From assembly GCA_021786385.1 (NCBI GenBank), contig JAJYNJ010000072.1:1-46703 (forward strand): DNA of 46,703 nt, read 5' to 3'. The first letter of the stretch is position 1. Each line of letters begins with the position of its first letter. Position numbers and translations under genes: made by a program. The notes below the pieces were generated by a model. That model ran no database searches and was not told where the DNA came from. It saw only the letters and a program-made list of their open reading frames with translations. The DNA is from Chloroflexota bacterium (GTDB lineage: Bacteria > Chloroflexota > Limnocylindria > Limnocylindrales > CSP1-4). This document shows, piece by piece, positions 14,829 through 24,153 of this stretch.

Positions 14829-15704
14829 TCAGGGCTGCGATTGTAGCACCGGCAGGTTGGCGGCCCAGTGGGCTGCGGCGGCGGCGATGGCCACGCCGGG
14901 GTCCGGCGCGCCGCGCGCGGCGGCGGCGATCCCCCGCGACACGTTGACGAGCAGGGCGCCAGCGGGCCGCGTCCCCGCCACGCCGGCAACCGCCCGGCCA
15001 TACGTCAGAGCCGCCTCGGCGTCGCCCCCCTGCGCCCCCACGCCGGGCACCAGGAACGCGAGGTCCGGCGCCGCCTGCCGCAGGGTTGCCATCTCACGCG
15101 GTGCCGTGGCGCCTACGACGAGCCCGACGGTCCCGTAGCGCGCGTTCCAGAGCCGCGCCAGCCGCGCCACCCGCAGGTGAAGCGGCTCCGCCGGCCACGG
15201 TCCGGCCGGATCTGGGGCGACCTCGAGGTCCTGCAGCTCGCCCGCCCCGGGATTCGACGTCCGGCACAGCACGTAGGCGAAGCGCTCCGGCCGCGCAAGG
15301 AACGGCGCGATCGCCTCGCCCCCGAGGTACGGGCTCACGGTGACCGCGTCGGCGCCGAGGAGGTCGAAGAGCGCCACCGCCTGCCGGGCGGCCGTCGAAC
15401 CGATGTCGCCCCGTTTGACGTCCGCGACCAGCGGCACGTCCGGGGGGATCCGCCCCCGCAGCCGCTCGAGCGCCGCGATGCCGGCGCTCCCGAACGCCTC
15501 GAAGAACGCGAGGTTGGGCTTGACGGCGGCCGCGTGCGGGAGGGCCGCCTCGAGCAGCAGCGCGACGAACCGCTCGATGCCCGTCAGATCGGGCCCGAAC
15601 CCATCGGGCAGCGCCGCGGGATCCGGGTCGATCCCCAGGCAGAGCACCGAGCCGACCTGTGCGGTGCGAGCCCCGAGTCGCTCGAGGTACGGAGCGTCTC
15701 CCAC
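14829..15704 (-). CDS. pyrF: Orotidine 5'-phosphate decarboxylase (long, type 2)
   Basis: This 291-residue enzyme makes UMP, the last step of pyrimidine synthesis. The catalytic array lies in VADVKRGDIGST. LCLGIDPDP near the N-terminus and VKPNLAFFEAFG fit the longer PyrF type. FLVPGVGAQGGD closes the phosphate site. GTG at 15704 is nine bases after the upstream gene's stop, with no strong Shine-Dalgarno. No other pyrimidine gene is in the window. Confidence 0.95.
   Translation of the reverse strand: MGDAPYLERLGARTAQVGSVLCLGIDPDPAALPDGFGPDLTGIERFVALLLEAALPHAAAVKPNLAFFEAFGSAGIAALERLRGRIPPDVPLVADVKRGDIGSTAARQAVALFDLLGADAVTVSPYLGGEAIAPFLARPERFAYVLCRTSNPGAGELQDLEVAPDPAGPWPAEPLHLRVARLARLWNARYGTVGLVVGATAPREMATLRQAAPDLAFLVPGVGAQGGDAEAALTYGRAVAGVAGTRPAGALLVNVSRGIAAAARGAPDPGVAIAAAAAHWAANLPVLQSQP
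14840..14848 (-). promoter_or_regulatory. Possible internal promoter before tatA
   Basis: TGCTACAAT, an extended -10 match, is embedded in the last codons of pyrF, 44 bases before the tatA ATG. It may be coincidental codon usage; no -35 is evident. Confidence 0.3.
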
Positions 15705-15713
15705 GGCGATCGC

Positions 15714-17045
15714 TCAGGGCGCGGCCGAGCCCACGGCCGGCGCGCTGCCCGAGGCGTTGCCCGGGAGCCCGCCCGAGGGCGCCGCCGGACTCGTGAGCAC
15801 CGGCAGCGGCACCGGGATCTGGCTCGCCGGGATGAACCAGACCGGCCGCGACGTCCCGTCGAGCTGGCTCTGCGAGGTCAGCGGCTCCTCCCGGGCGATC
15901 GTGAACGCCGGCGCCGTCCCATCGAGCGTGATCAGCTCCAGGTCGATGGTCGTGCCTTGGGCTCGCAGGAACGCGATCTGGTTCCCAGCCGGTGACCAGA
16001 TCGGGGCGAAGCTCCGCGCGTCATGCGTGAGCTGCACGAGGAGCTTGCCGGTGCGGGCATCGAGGATCACCAGGTCGCGTCCGCGGGGGCTGGTCCGGAC
16101 GGCGGCGAGGTAGCGCCCGTCGGGCGACCAGGACGGCTGCGCGTACCCGTTGGTCGTCAGGAAGGCCGCCGTCTTCGTGCGCACCGTGTAGAGCGCGATG
16201 CGCGGCGCGCCGTAGGCGCCGGACTTGTCGTTGTACGTGTACGCGATGACGCGCCCATCGGGGCTCCACTGTGGATCGTTCTGGCCGAGGCCAAAGCCGT
16301 AGTAATACGCCTCGCCGACCCCCAGCCGCGTCACCTGGCCGCCGCCCACCGGCAGCAGCGACAGCGCCACGCTGTCGACGAACGGATTCGGCCAGTCGCT
16401 CACGAGCGCGAACGTCTTGCCATCCGGACTCAACGTCGGCTGCCAGAGCCCGTAGAAGTACTCGCCGCCAGCCGGCAACGCATAGAGACTGCTCTGGATG
16501 GCGGTCGCCGGCGCGCCGGGCGTCGCCGCCATGCGCGAGAGCACGGGGTACTCCAGCGTGTAGTTGACGCGCGATCCGGGGACGCAGCCGCCGGCGGCAA
16601 TATAGGCGCACGGCACCTGGGTCTTCTTCGAGACGACGCGGATGAAGTAGATGGTGTGGCCATCGGGGGACCAAGTCGGCGTCTGGTCGCTGCCGCTGGA
16701 GGTGAGCTGGGTCAGCTGGTCGTCGCCGGTCACGGACCAGATGTTACCGGCCTTCACGAAGAGGATCGAGCCGAGCAGATGCGGCGGCTGAACGGCCACG
16801 GGCGTGTACACCACGACCGGGTTGGGCGTGCGGTTCGCCACGTCACCGGGATTGAGCTTGCGGAGCGGCACGATGCTCGGCAGCGACCCACCCAGCAGCC
16901 CGAAGCTCAACACCGCGACCAGCAGCAGGCCCACGAGCGAGAGCAGCGGCGCGATCCCGGACAGACCGACGCCCGGGATCGCACGGCGCGGCGGTTCCCC
17001 GCGGGGTCGCGGGACCTCGCCGCGCGGCGGCCGTCGCGCGCTCAC
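15714..17045 (-). CDS. TolB-like beta-propeller protein with N-terminal membrane anchor
   Basis: The 443-residue protein has one membrane helix at about residues 30-53 (LLSLVGLLLVAVLSFGLLGG) and an extracytoplasmic domain with PD40/WD40-like repeats: DQTPTWSPDGHTIYFI, QPTLSPDGKTFALV, DPQWSPDGRVIAYTY, QPSWSPDGRYLAAVR, APIWSPAGNQIAFLR. A Pro/Ser/Ala/Gly tail ends it. It is probably a scaffold or sensor outside the membrane; no enzyme motif is seen. Its GTG start overlaps the recJ stop as GTGA. It is unlikely to be TolB proper, because no Tol-Pal genes are near. Confidence 0.8.
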   Translation of the reverse strand: MSARRPPRGEVPRPRGEPPRRAIPGVGLSGIAPLLSLVGLLLVAVLSFGLLGGSLPSIVPLRKLNPGDVANRTPNPVVVYTPVAVQPPHLLGSILFVKAGNIWSVTGDDQLTQLTSSGSDQTPTWSPDGHTIYFIRVVSKKTQVPCAYIAAGGCVPGSRVNYTLEYPVLSRMAATPGAPATAIQSSLYALPAGGEYFYGLWQPTLSPDGKTFALVSDWPNPFVDSVALSLLPVGGGQVTRLGVGEAYYYGFGLGQNDPQWSPDGRVIAYTYNDKSGAYGAPRIALYTVRTKTAAFLTTNGYAQPSWSPDGRYLAAVRTSPRGRDLVILDARTGKLLVQLTHDARSFAPIWSPAGNQIAFLRAQGTTIDLELITLDGTAPAFTIAREEPLTSQSQLDGTSRPVWFIPASQIPVPLPVLTSPAAPSGGLPGNASGSAPAVGSAAP

Positions 17046-18796
17046 GACGGAACGACCCCGGGGGTCGCCCCGGCCGTGGCAGCATCGACGAGTTCGAGCT
17101 GCAGCGACTCGAAGCCACCGTAGGTGCGTGTGCCGAGCCGGCCAACGATGTCGAGCCGATCGCCGGGCGCTACGCGTGCGGCCAAGTCGGCGCGTCCGAA
17201 GGCGATCACGTCGAGCACCTCCCGGCCCTTCGCCAGCGTCAGTTGCACATGCCCGTTCGCCACCGGTCGCACTCGGGTCACAGGCGCCCCTAGCACGGCC
17301 ACGTGCGGCGCAGGGTTGCCGGGTCCCACTGGCTCCAGCCTGGCGAGCTCACGCAAGAGCGGATAATCGATCTCCGCGATAGGCACGGCGAGGTCCAGGC
17401 GCAGCGGGGGCTCGGTCTCCGTCGCGGGTCTCGCACCAGCCAGCGCCAGGAACTCGGCGCGAAAGGCCTCGATCCGCCCCGGACGCAGGTCGCCACCGGC
17501 GGCATCGGCATGCCCACCGAAGCGCACGAAATGCTCGGCGCAGGCCGCGAAGGCGTCCGCCAGGTCGAGGCCCCCCGCGGGTGAGCGGGCCGAGCCGCGC
17601 AACGGCTCTGCCTCGGTCGAGAAGACCACGACCGGACGGCGATGTTCGTCGGCCAAGCGACCCGCGACCAGCCCGATCAGTCCGATCGGCCACGGCCCGG
17701 CGACCACGATCGCCGGCGCCGTACCGGGCTCCCCGACCGCGTCGCGCGCCTCGTCGAGCGCCACGGCCAGCAGGTCGCGGCGGGTTCGGTTCGCTGCTTC
17801 GAGCTGCGCCGCGAGGTTGGCGGCGACCGTCGCGTCCGACGCGAGGAGCAGGTCCGCGGCGAGTGTCGCCTCACCCACGCGCCCGGCCGCGTTGAGGCGA
17901 GGCGCGATCGTGAAGGCAACCACCTCGGCAGCGACGCGCGCGGGCGACACGCCGGCCGCTTCGAGCAGCGCCGCCAGGCCAGGACGCGGATCGCGCCGCA
18001 GGCGCGCGAGACCGAGGCGCACGATGGCGCGGTTCTCTCCCCGGAGCGGCGCCACGTCTGCAATGGTGCCGATGGCGGCGAGGTCCGCGAGGTCGAGCCA
18101 GGTCTCGCGGCCCACGGGCCCGTCGTCGAGCAGCAGCTGCGCAACCTTGAACGCGACACCGGCGCCCGTCAGCTGACGATCCGGATACGCGCTGTCCAGC
18201 CGTTGTGGGTTCACCAGCGCCGCGGCGCCGGGCGCCTGCTCCGGCACATGGTGGTGGTCCGTCACGAGGACGTCGATGCCGCGGCCGGCGGCGAGGGCGA
18301 TCTCGGCCGCGCTGCTCGTCCCGCAGTCCACCGTCACGATCACCGTGCACCCCGTGGCGGCCGCGCGCGCTACGGCCGGCTCGGAAAGGCCGTGCCCGTC
18401 GCCCGAGCGGCTCGGGACATAGGGCTCCACGGCAAGGCCGTAGGCGCGCAGCGCCAGCACCATCACCGCGAGCGCACTGAGCCCGTCCGCGTCGAAGTCG
18501 CCGTAGACCATGGCGCGTTCGCCGCGTTCGCGCGCCAGGACGAGCCGGGACCGCAACCGCGCCGCGTCCGGCAGCAGCGCCGGGTCGTGCAGGGCGGCGA
18601 GCGGCTCCCCCAGGAACGCATCCAGCTGCTCGGGCCGGCCGTACCCGCGTGCGGCCAGGATCTCGAGCAGGCGGCGCGAGACGCCATGCCTCGCCGCCGC
18701 CGCGGCGAGGTCCGCCGGGATCGGGCCGGACTTGGCGAGCGCCCAGGAACGAGTTGGTCGAAGCATTGCCCCGGAGTCTGCCACGGCCGGGTTCAC
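17042..18796 (-). CDS. recJ: Single-stranded-DNA exonuclease RecJ
   Basis: This 584-residue DHH-family 5'-3' exonuclease acts in recombination and mismatch repair. Motif I is D100-F-D-A-D-G105, motif II VDCG at 156-159, motif III D180-H-H-H183 and then VNPQR. The DHHA1 part carries RFGGHADAAGGDL, and a C-terminal OB-like domain ends with YGGFESLQLEL. GTG at 18796 is 22 bases after secF. The gene follows secDF, an order seen in other bacteria, and is coupled by GTGA to the propeller gene. Confidence 0.95.
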   Translation of the reverse strand: MNPAVADSGAMLRPTRSWALAKSGPIPADLAAAAARHGVSRRLLEILAARGYGRPEQLDAFLGEPLAALHDPALLPDAARLRSRLVLARERGERAMVYGDFDADGLSALAVMVLALRAYGLAVEPYVPSRSGDGHGLSEPAVARAAATGCTVIVTVDCGTSSAAEIALAAGRGIDVLVTDHHHVPEQAPGAAALVNPQRLDSAYPDRQLTGAGVAFKVAQLLLDDGPVGRETWLDLADLAAIGTIADVAPLRGENRAIVRLGLARLRRDPRPGLAALLEAAGVSPARVAAEVVAFTIAPRLNAAGRVGEATLAADLLLASDATVAANLAAQLEAANRTRRDLLAVALDEARDAVGEPGTAPAIVVAGPWPIGLIGLVAGRLADEHRRPVVVFSTEAEPLRGSARSPAGGLDLADAFAACAEHFVRFGGHADAAGGDLRPGRIEAFRAEFLALAGARPATETEPPLRLDLAVPIAEIDYPLLRELARLEPVGPGNPAPHVAVLGAPVTRVRPVANGHVQLTLAKGREVLDVIAFGRADLAARVAPGDRLDIVGRLGTRTYGGFESLQLELVDAATAGATPGVVPS

Positions 18797-18818
18797 CGGC
18801 GCTCTACGCGCCGCGCGC

Positions 18819-20030
18819 TCACCGCGCCCCGCGTGCCAGCGCCAGGTTCTGCTGGCGCCGACGATCCTCCCACAGGTGCCAGACGACGAGGATGGGGCTC
18901 GCGTTGAAGATCGACGAGTACGTGCCGGAAATGATCCCGATCAGGAGCGCCAGGACGAACTCGCGGATGCTCGGCGCGCCGATCAGCAGCAGCGCCAGCA
19001 GCGTGATCACAACCGTCATCGAGGTGTTGATCGAACGGCCGAGCGTCTGCAGGATGCTGTGGTTGACGATCGCATCGAACGGCTCGCCCGCGTGGCGAGC
19101 GCGGTTCTCGCGGATCCGGTCGAAGACCACGATCGTGTCGTGCACGCTGAAGCCGATCACGGTCAGCATCGCGGTCACGAAGAGCGAGTCGATCTGCACG
19201 CCGAAGAGCGTGCCCAAGATCGCAAACGTGCCGACCACCACGATCACATCGTGCAGCAGAGCCGCGATGGCCGACACGCCGAACTTGACGTCGTGGAAGC
19301 GGATCGAGACCCAGAGCAAGATCCCGAGGGAGCCCAAGAGCACGAGCAAGATCGACTGCTGGATGAGCTCGGAGCTGATGATCGGGCCCACGGTGGTCTG
19401 CTCGCGGACCTCGGCGATCGGGCCGAACTTGGCCTGCAGCGCCGCCGCGAGTTCCCCGAGCTTGCCCTCTGTCGGCACGGGAATCGCCCCCGGAGTCGCG
19501 CTCGGCGATGGCGCCGCGGCACCCGTGGCCTTGCTCGGCGATGGGCCCGGCGAGCCGCCCGGCGACGCACTGGCGGCAGCCGACGCGGCAGCTGACGTCG
19601 ACGGACGGGCAGACGGCGAGGCCGACGGGCTCGCACCCGGGGATCCGCTGGGACGAGCCGACGGGCTCGTCGAACCGGAGGGGGCGGGCGTCGGGGAGCC
19701 CAGCGAGGCGACCGGCACCGGCGTGGCGATCGGGCTGACCGGCGCCAGGCCGATCGGCTTGGTGCGGATCGTCACGAAACCATCGCTCGACTCCTGGACC
19801 TCCGAGCCGGGCAGCCCCTGGGCGACCAGCACCGCCTGGATGGCAGAGACCGACGGCTGCGGCCCGGCGAAGCGGATCTGCCACTCGGTCCCACCGGTGT
19901 AGTCGATCGAGAATCTCAGCCCGGCGGCCCCGTTGGTGAGCGGCGTCAACAGGATGAAGAAGAGCCCCGGGACGACGATCAGACCGCTCAGCAGGAAAAA
20001 CCAGTTGCGCTTCCCGATGATGTCAAACAC
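18819..20030 (-). CDS. secF: Protein translocase subunit SecF with low-complexity insertion
   Basis: The 403-residue protein has six membrane helices of the RND type. Helix 1 is at about residues 9-30, and the cluster of five follows residue 215. Typical segments are FSIDYTGGTEWQIRF, TVGPIISSELI, GFSVHDTIVVFDRIREN and GIISGTYSSIFNASPILVVW. SecDF uses the proton gradient to pull secreted proteins outward. Residues of about 95-188 in the first outer domain are Ser/Pro/Ala-rich low complexity absent from ordinary SecF (about 300 residues). GTG at 20030 overlaps the end of secD by eight bases. Confidence 0.95.
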   Translation of the reverse strand: MFDIIGKRNWFFLLSGLIVVPGLFFILLTPLTNGAAGLRFSIDYTGGTEWQIRFAGPQPSVSAIQAVLVAQGLPGSEVQESSDGFVTIRTKPIGLAPVSPIATPVPVASLGSPTPAPSGSTSPSARPSGSPGASPSASPSARPSTSAAASAAASASPGGSPGPSPSKATGAAAPSPSATPGAIPVPTEGKLGELAAALQAKFGPIAEVREQTTVGPIISSELIQQSILLVLLGSLGILLWVSIRFHDVKFGVSAIAALLHDVIVVVGTFAILGTLFGVQIDSLFVTAMLTVIGFSVHDTIVVFDRIRENRARHAGEPFDAIVNHSILQTLGRSINTSMTVVITLLALLLIGAPSIREFVLALLIGIISGTYSSIFNASPILVVWHLWEDRRRQQNLALARGAR

Positions 20031-21399
20031 GCGATCGCACCTCGCGGGGTCGGAGACCGCGCGGCGCGGCCGTGACGAACTCCTCCTCGTTCACCGCGAA
20101 GAGCCAGGCCTTCCGCGTCCACTGCCAGCGGACGACGGTGCGCAGGACCGTACGGCTCAGGGTGATCGCCGTGAACATCGAGGTGAGCACGCCGATCATC
20201 AGGACGAGGGCGAAGCCACGGATCACCCCGGATCCGAACCAGAAGAGGATGAAGGCCGTGATTAGGCTCGACACGTTCGAGTCGAAGATCGAGTTCCAGG
20301 CCCGGTTGAAGCCCGCCTCGATCGCAGGGGCGAGCGTCTTGCCCGCGCGCAGTTCCTCGCGCGTGCGCTCGAAGATCAGGATGTTGGCGTCGACCGCCAT
20401 GCCCACCGAGAGCACGAAACCCGCGATCCCCGCGAGGGTCAACGTGACCGGGATCAGCCGGAAGATGGCGAAGACGACCACCGCGTAGTAGACGAGCGCG
20501 AGGACCGCGACCGCGCCGGGCAGCCGGTAGTAGAGGAACATGAAGAGGAAGACGAGCCCGATGCCCAGGATGCCCGCGAGCAGCGTGCGCCGCAGGAAGT
20601 CGGCGCCGAGCGTGGCGGGGACGTTCTGGCTGCTGATCTCCTGCAGCGGGAACGGCAGCGCGCCGTACTGCAGGACCGTCACGAGGTCGTTCATCTGGGC
20701 GGCCGTGAAGTTGCCGGTGATCTGGCCGCTCCCGTCGGTGATGGGGCTCTTGATGTAGGGCGCGGAGACGACCGTGCCGTCGAGGACGATCGCGAAGAAG
20801 TCGCCGACGTGGCTCTGCGACCACTGCGCGAAGATCGTCTTCGCCGGGTCCTTCAGCGTGAACGCGACCGCCCGCTGGTTGGTCGTCGGGTCGAACGAGG
20901 GGTTGGCCGAAGCGATCTGGTCGCCGCCGAACAACGGTTGCAGCGTCGGGTCGATCTTGTCGCCGTCGGCCGGAACAGGCTTGGTGCCAGGGCTCGTGGA
21001 CGTGCCATAGACCGATGGCGGCAAGGGCACGAACGTCAGCTGGCCAGTCGATCCGACGAGCTTCACGACCGCCTGCACGTCGCTCACGCCCGGCAGCTGG
21101 ACCGACACCTGGTTGTTGCCCTTCGTCTCGATCACGGGCTCGGTCGTGCCGGTCGCGTTGACGCGCCGGTCGATGATGCCGACGATCGTGTTGAGGGCCG
21201 AGGCCGTAGGCGTCTTGCCGTTGACGGGCAGCACCTGGTAGTCGACCTCGACGCCCCCCTGCAGGTCGAGCCCCAGGCGCGTCTCGATCTTGTTGTTGGT
21301 GATGGGGTTCTTGGCGCCCGGCGCGAAGGCGAACGAGAAATCCACCGCGAGCGCGAGCAGACCGACGAGGACGATGAGGAGGGGGGTGATCCGGCGCAT
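20023..21399 (-). CDS. secD: Protein translocase subunit SecD
   Basis: The 458-residue partner of SecF begins with a membrane helix (residues 5-24), then LGLDLQGGVEVDYQV, a P1 outer domain, and five helices after residue 270 with FLYYRLPGAVAVLALV, GMAVDANILIFERTREEL and FNRAWNSIFDSN. The start is ATG at 21399, eight bases after a strong TGCTATAGT extended -10, so the mRNA is probably leaderless. It is the first gene of the eleven-gene run to tpiA. Confidence 0.96.
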   Translation of the reverse strand: MRRITPLLIVLVGLLALAVDFSFAFAPGAKNPITNNKIETRLGLDLQGGVEVDYQVLPVNGKTPTASALNTIVGIIDRRVNATGTTEPVIETKGNNQVSVQLPGVSDVQAVVKLVGSTGQLTFVPLPPSVYGTSTSPGTKPVPADGDKIDPTLQPLFGGDQIASANPSFDPTTNQRAVAFTLKDPAKTIFAQWSQSHVGDFFAIVLDGTVVSAPYIKSPITDGSGQITGNFTAAQMNDLVTVLQYGALPFPLQEISSQNVPATLGADFLRRTLLAGILGIGLVFLFMFLYYRLPGAVAVLALVYYAVVVFAIFRLIPVTLTLAGIAGFVLSVGMAVDANILIFERTREELRAGKTLAPAIEAGFNRAWNSIFDSNVSSLITAFILFWFGSGVIRGFALVLMIGVLTSMFTAITLSRTVLRTVVRWQWTRKAWLFAVNEEEFVTAAPRGLRPREVRSRV

Positions 21400-21407
21400 C
21401 GGGCGGG

Positions 21408-21416
21408 ACTATAGCA
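21408..21416 (-). promoter_or_regulatory. secD operon promoter (extended -10)
   Basis: TGCTATAGT (hexamer at 21408-21413) matches the extended -10 consensus and ends eight bases before the secD ATG. It lies in the 62-base gap after the TSUP gene, which has no Shine-Dalgarno for secD. Confidence 0.6.
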
Positions 21417-21461
21417 GGCCCGGGCACCGTCCGTGCCGCCAGCCGGCCGCCCATGCCGGGC

Positions 21462-22214
21462 TCAGCCGGCGAGCATCCGCAGCGCCACGGCCGTGCCCAC
21501 GACGATGATCGCGCCGCGCAGCACGAGCGGCGGCAGTCGGCGGCCGACCGCGGCGCCGATCTGCCCGCCGGCGATCGACCCGGCGGCGACCAAGACGACC
21601 GCCTCCCAGGCGACCGGCGCGAGCAGGACGAAGAGCACCGCCGCGATCCCGTTGACGAAGAGCACCAACAGGTTCTTGAGCCCGTTCAGGCGCTGCAGGT
21701 CGTCCGGCACGAAGATCGCGAGCAGGGCGATCAGGATGACGCCCTGCGCGGCGCCGAAGTAGCCGCCATAGATTCCGCTGACGTACACGAAGAGGGCCAG
21801 CGCCGCCGAATGTTCTACGCCATCGGGGCGGCGACGGGCCAGCGCGCGCGCCAGCCGCGGCTGCAGCGCGACGAGCGCACAGGCGAGCAGGATCAGGAAC
21901 GGGACGACGCGCTCGAACGTGCTGGCCGGGAGCGCCAGCAGCAGGACCGCTCCGGTGGTCCCTCCGGCGACGGCAGCCAGCCCGAGCCGCGCGATCCGCC
22001 CCCGTTGGCCGATCAGTTCTCGGCGATAGCCGACCACGCCGCTGACGCCGCCCGGCACCAGCCCGAGCGTGTTCGACACGTTGGCCACGACGGGCGGAAA
22101 CCCGAACGCCAGCAACGTCGGGAAGGTGATCAGCGATCCCGATCCGACGATCGTGTTGATCGTCCCCGCGGCCACCCCGGCACCAGCGATCGCGACGGCT
22201 TCGAGCGGCGTCAC
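21462..22214 (-). CDS. TSUP (TauE/SafE) family membrane permease
   Basis: The 250-residue protein has about eight membrane helices. Family marks are the N-terminal GAGVAAGTINTIVGSGSLITFP and the repeat-half motif FVYVSGIYGGYFGAAQGVILIALL, with ANVSNTLGLVPG between them. Members export sulfite, sulfoacetate or other small organic anions; the substrate here is not predictable. GTG at 22214 lies 22 bases after uvrC, so it is probably co-transcribed with uvrC, although no functional link is known. Confidence 0.9.
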   Translation of the reverse strand: MTPLEAVAIAGAGVAAGTINTIVGSGSLITFPTLLAFGFPPVVANVSNTLGLVPGGVSGVVGYRRELIGQRGRIARLGLAAVAGGTTGAVLLLALPASTFERVVPFLILLACALVALQPRLARALARRRPDGVEHSAALALFVYVSGIYGGYFGAAQGVILIALLAIFVPDDLQRLNGLKNLLVLFVNGIAAVLFVLLAPVAWEAVVLVAAGSIAGGQIGAAVGRRLPPLVLRGAIIVVGTAVALRMLAG

Positions 22215-22236
22215 GGCGCCGCGACGCAGGACGCGC

Positions 22237-24093
22237 TCATCCCGCCGCCAGCGCCGCGTGGACCCGTTCCGCCAGTCCGACGCCGATCCCTGGCACCGCG
22301 GCGATCTCCTCGACCGACGCCTCGCGGATCCGCCGCAGCGACCCGAACGCGCGCAGCAGGGCCCGCCGCCGCTTGGGACCCAGCCCGGGCAGCTCGTCGA
22401 ACGCGGAGCGCGTCTGGCGCCTGCCTCGCAGGCTGCGGTGGTAGGTGATCGCGAAACGGTGCGCCTCGTCGCGGAGGCGCTGCACGAGGTGGAGCGCCGG
22501 GGAGGTGCCGGGCAGCACGATCGGGTCCCGTGCTCCGGGCAGGAAGAGCTCCTCGCGCTGCTTCGCGATGCCGGCCAGCGGCAGATCGTGGAGGCCCAAC
22601 TCGTCGAGCACCTCCTTCGCCGCCGAGACCTGCCCTTTCCCGCCGTCGATCAGCACCAGTTCCGGCATACGCCAGCGCGCCACGGAGGCCTCCTTCTCCT
22701 CCTCCATCTCGAGGGCCGCGTGCCGGAAGCGCCGCCGCAGCACCTCGCGGTGGCTCGCGAAGTCGTCGGGGCCCGCCACGGTCCGGATCCGGAAGCGCCG
22801 GTACTGGCTCGGCGCCGGCCTCCCGTCGACGAAGACGACCATGCTCCCGACCGTGTCGCTCCCCTGGATCGTGCTGATGTCGTAGCACTCGATGCGGCTG
22901 GGCGTCGCCGGCAACCCGAGCGCGTCGGCCAGTTCCTCGAGCGCCCCGAGCAGCTGGCCGCGATCCGCGAGCCGCCGCGCCTGCTCGCGCGCGAGTGCCT
23001 CCTCCGCGTTGCGCGTCGCAAGCGCCACGAGCTCGCGCTTCTCGCCCCGCTGCGGCACGCGCAGCGCCACGCGACCGCCGCGCCGCTCGGCTAGGAACGC
23101 CTCCAGGTCCGCGGCCTCCGCCGGCCGGAACGGCAGCAGGATCGTCGGTGGCACCGACGCCGCGGACGCGTAGTACTGCTTCACGAACGCCGCCAACACC
23201 TCGTCGTCGGGAAGCTCGGAGCGACTCACGAGCGGGAAGACGTCGCGTCCCACCAGCCGGCCGCCGCGCACGGCGAACAGCTGCACGGCGGCCTCGCCCG
23301 TGCCGCGCGCGAGCCCCAGGGCGTCCTGCTGGGTGCGCGCGTACGTCGCCATCTTCTGGCTCTCGGTGGTCCGCTCGACCGCCCGCAGCTGGTCGCGCAG
23401 GGCCGCCGCGCGCTCGTAGTCGAGCGCCGCCGAGGCCGCGTCCATCTCACGCCGAAGCCGTCGCGTCACCTGCTCCTGGCGCCCCTCGAGGAAGAGCATC
23501 ACCTGTTCGATGTCGCGCCGGTAGGCGGCTTTCGAGATCGCCTGGATGCAGGGGCCCTGGCAGCGCTTGATGTCGTAGAGCAGGCACGGCCGGGGCAGCG
23601 CGCGTTCACCCTCGCGGATCGCGATCGTGCAGGTGCGGAACGGGAAGAGCCGGCGGATCAGGTCCATCGCGCTGTCGACGCTGGTGACCGAGGCGTACGG
23701 ACCGAAGTAGCGGCTGCCGTCCTGCACCAGGCGACGCGTGCGTTCGATACGCGGGAACTCGTCGGCGAGCGTGATCTTGATGAATGGATAGCTCTTGTCG
23801 TCCTTCAGCCGCGCGTTGAAGAAGGGCTGATGGCGCTTGATCAGGTTGGCCTCGAGCAGCAGGGCCTCGCTGACGGTGTCGGTGAGCGTCCACTCGACGG
23901 TGGTGACCTGCTCGACGGAGAAGACGCCGCGGCTCCCGCCCCGCGCGCCGTGGCGCTGCCAGTAGCTGCGCACGCGGTGACGCAGGCTCTGGGCCTTGCC
24001 GACGTACAGGACGTTGCCCGCCGCGTCCTTGAAGAGGTACACGCCGGGATGGTCGGGAAGGCGCGCGAGGGTCGCCTCGAGTTCCGGGGTCAC
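22237..24093 (-). CDS. uvrC: UvrABC excinuclease subunit C
   Basis: This 618-residue subunit makes both incisions in nucleotide excision repair. It has the GIY-YIG domain (DHPGVYLFKDAAGNVLYVGKA, then RVRSYW), the Cys cluster LLYDIKRCQGPC, a UVR helix pair (DYERAAALRDQLRAVE) for UvrB, the RNase H-like 3' domain (ECYDISTIQGSDTVGSMVVF, VLIDGGKGQV) and tandem HhH (LPGLGPKRRRALLRAFGS, VPGIGVGLAERVHAAL). GTG at 24093 is preceded at six bases by TAGCAT, suggesting a leaderless mRNA. No LexA-like box is seen here, unlike uvrA and uvrB. Confidence 0.96.
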   Translation of the reverse strand: MTPELEATLARLPDHPGVYLFKDAAGNVLYVGKAQSLRHRVRSYWQRHGARGGSRGVFSVEQVTTVEWTLTDTVSEALLLEANLIKRHQPFFNARLKDDKSYPFIKITLADEFPRIERTRRLVQDGSRYFGPYASVTSVDSAMDLIRRLFPFRTCTIAIREGERALPRPCLLYDIKRCQGPCIQAISKAAYRRDIEQVMLFLEGRQEQVTRRLRREMDAASAALDYERAAALRDQLRAVERTTESQKMATYARTQQDALGLARGTGEAAVQLFAVRGGRLVGRDVFPLVSRSELPDDEVLAAFVKQYYASAASVPPTILLPFRPAEAADLEAFLAERRGGRVALRVPQRGEKRELVALATRNAEEALAREQARRLADRGQLLGALEELADALGLPATPSRIECYDISTIQGSDTVGSMVVFVDGRPAPSQYRRFRIRTVAGPDDFASHREVLRRRFRHAALEMEEEKEASVARWRMPELVLIDGGKGQVSAAKEVLDELGLHDLPLAGIAKQREELFLPGARDPIVLPGTSPALHLVQRLRDEAHRFAITYHRSLRGRRQTRSAFDELPGLGPKRRRALLRAFGSLRRIREASVEEIAAVPGIGVGLAERVHAALAAG

Positions 24094-24099
24094 ACCCTG

Positions 24100-24105
24100 A
24101 TGCTA
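24100..24105 (-). promoter_or_regulatory. Putative uvrC -10 box, leaderless
   Basis: TAGCAT ends six bases before the GTG start. The same hexamer at the same spacing precedes the DUF6941-like gene at 31823-31828. No -35 match is evident. Confidence 0.45.
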
Positions 24106-24153
24106 GGACATCGGCCAGCGAGGAGCACCGTGCGCGGCGGAGCGGCTCGTCTC

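Noticed and set aside
24094-24130. LexA-like box upstream of uvrC
   Set aside because: No GAAC-N4-GTTC-like sequence is present in the upstream region.
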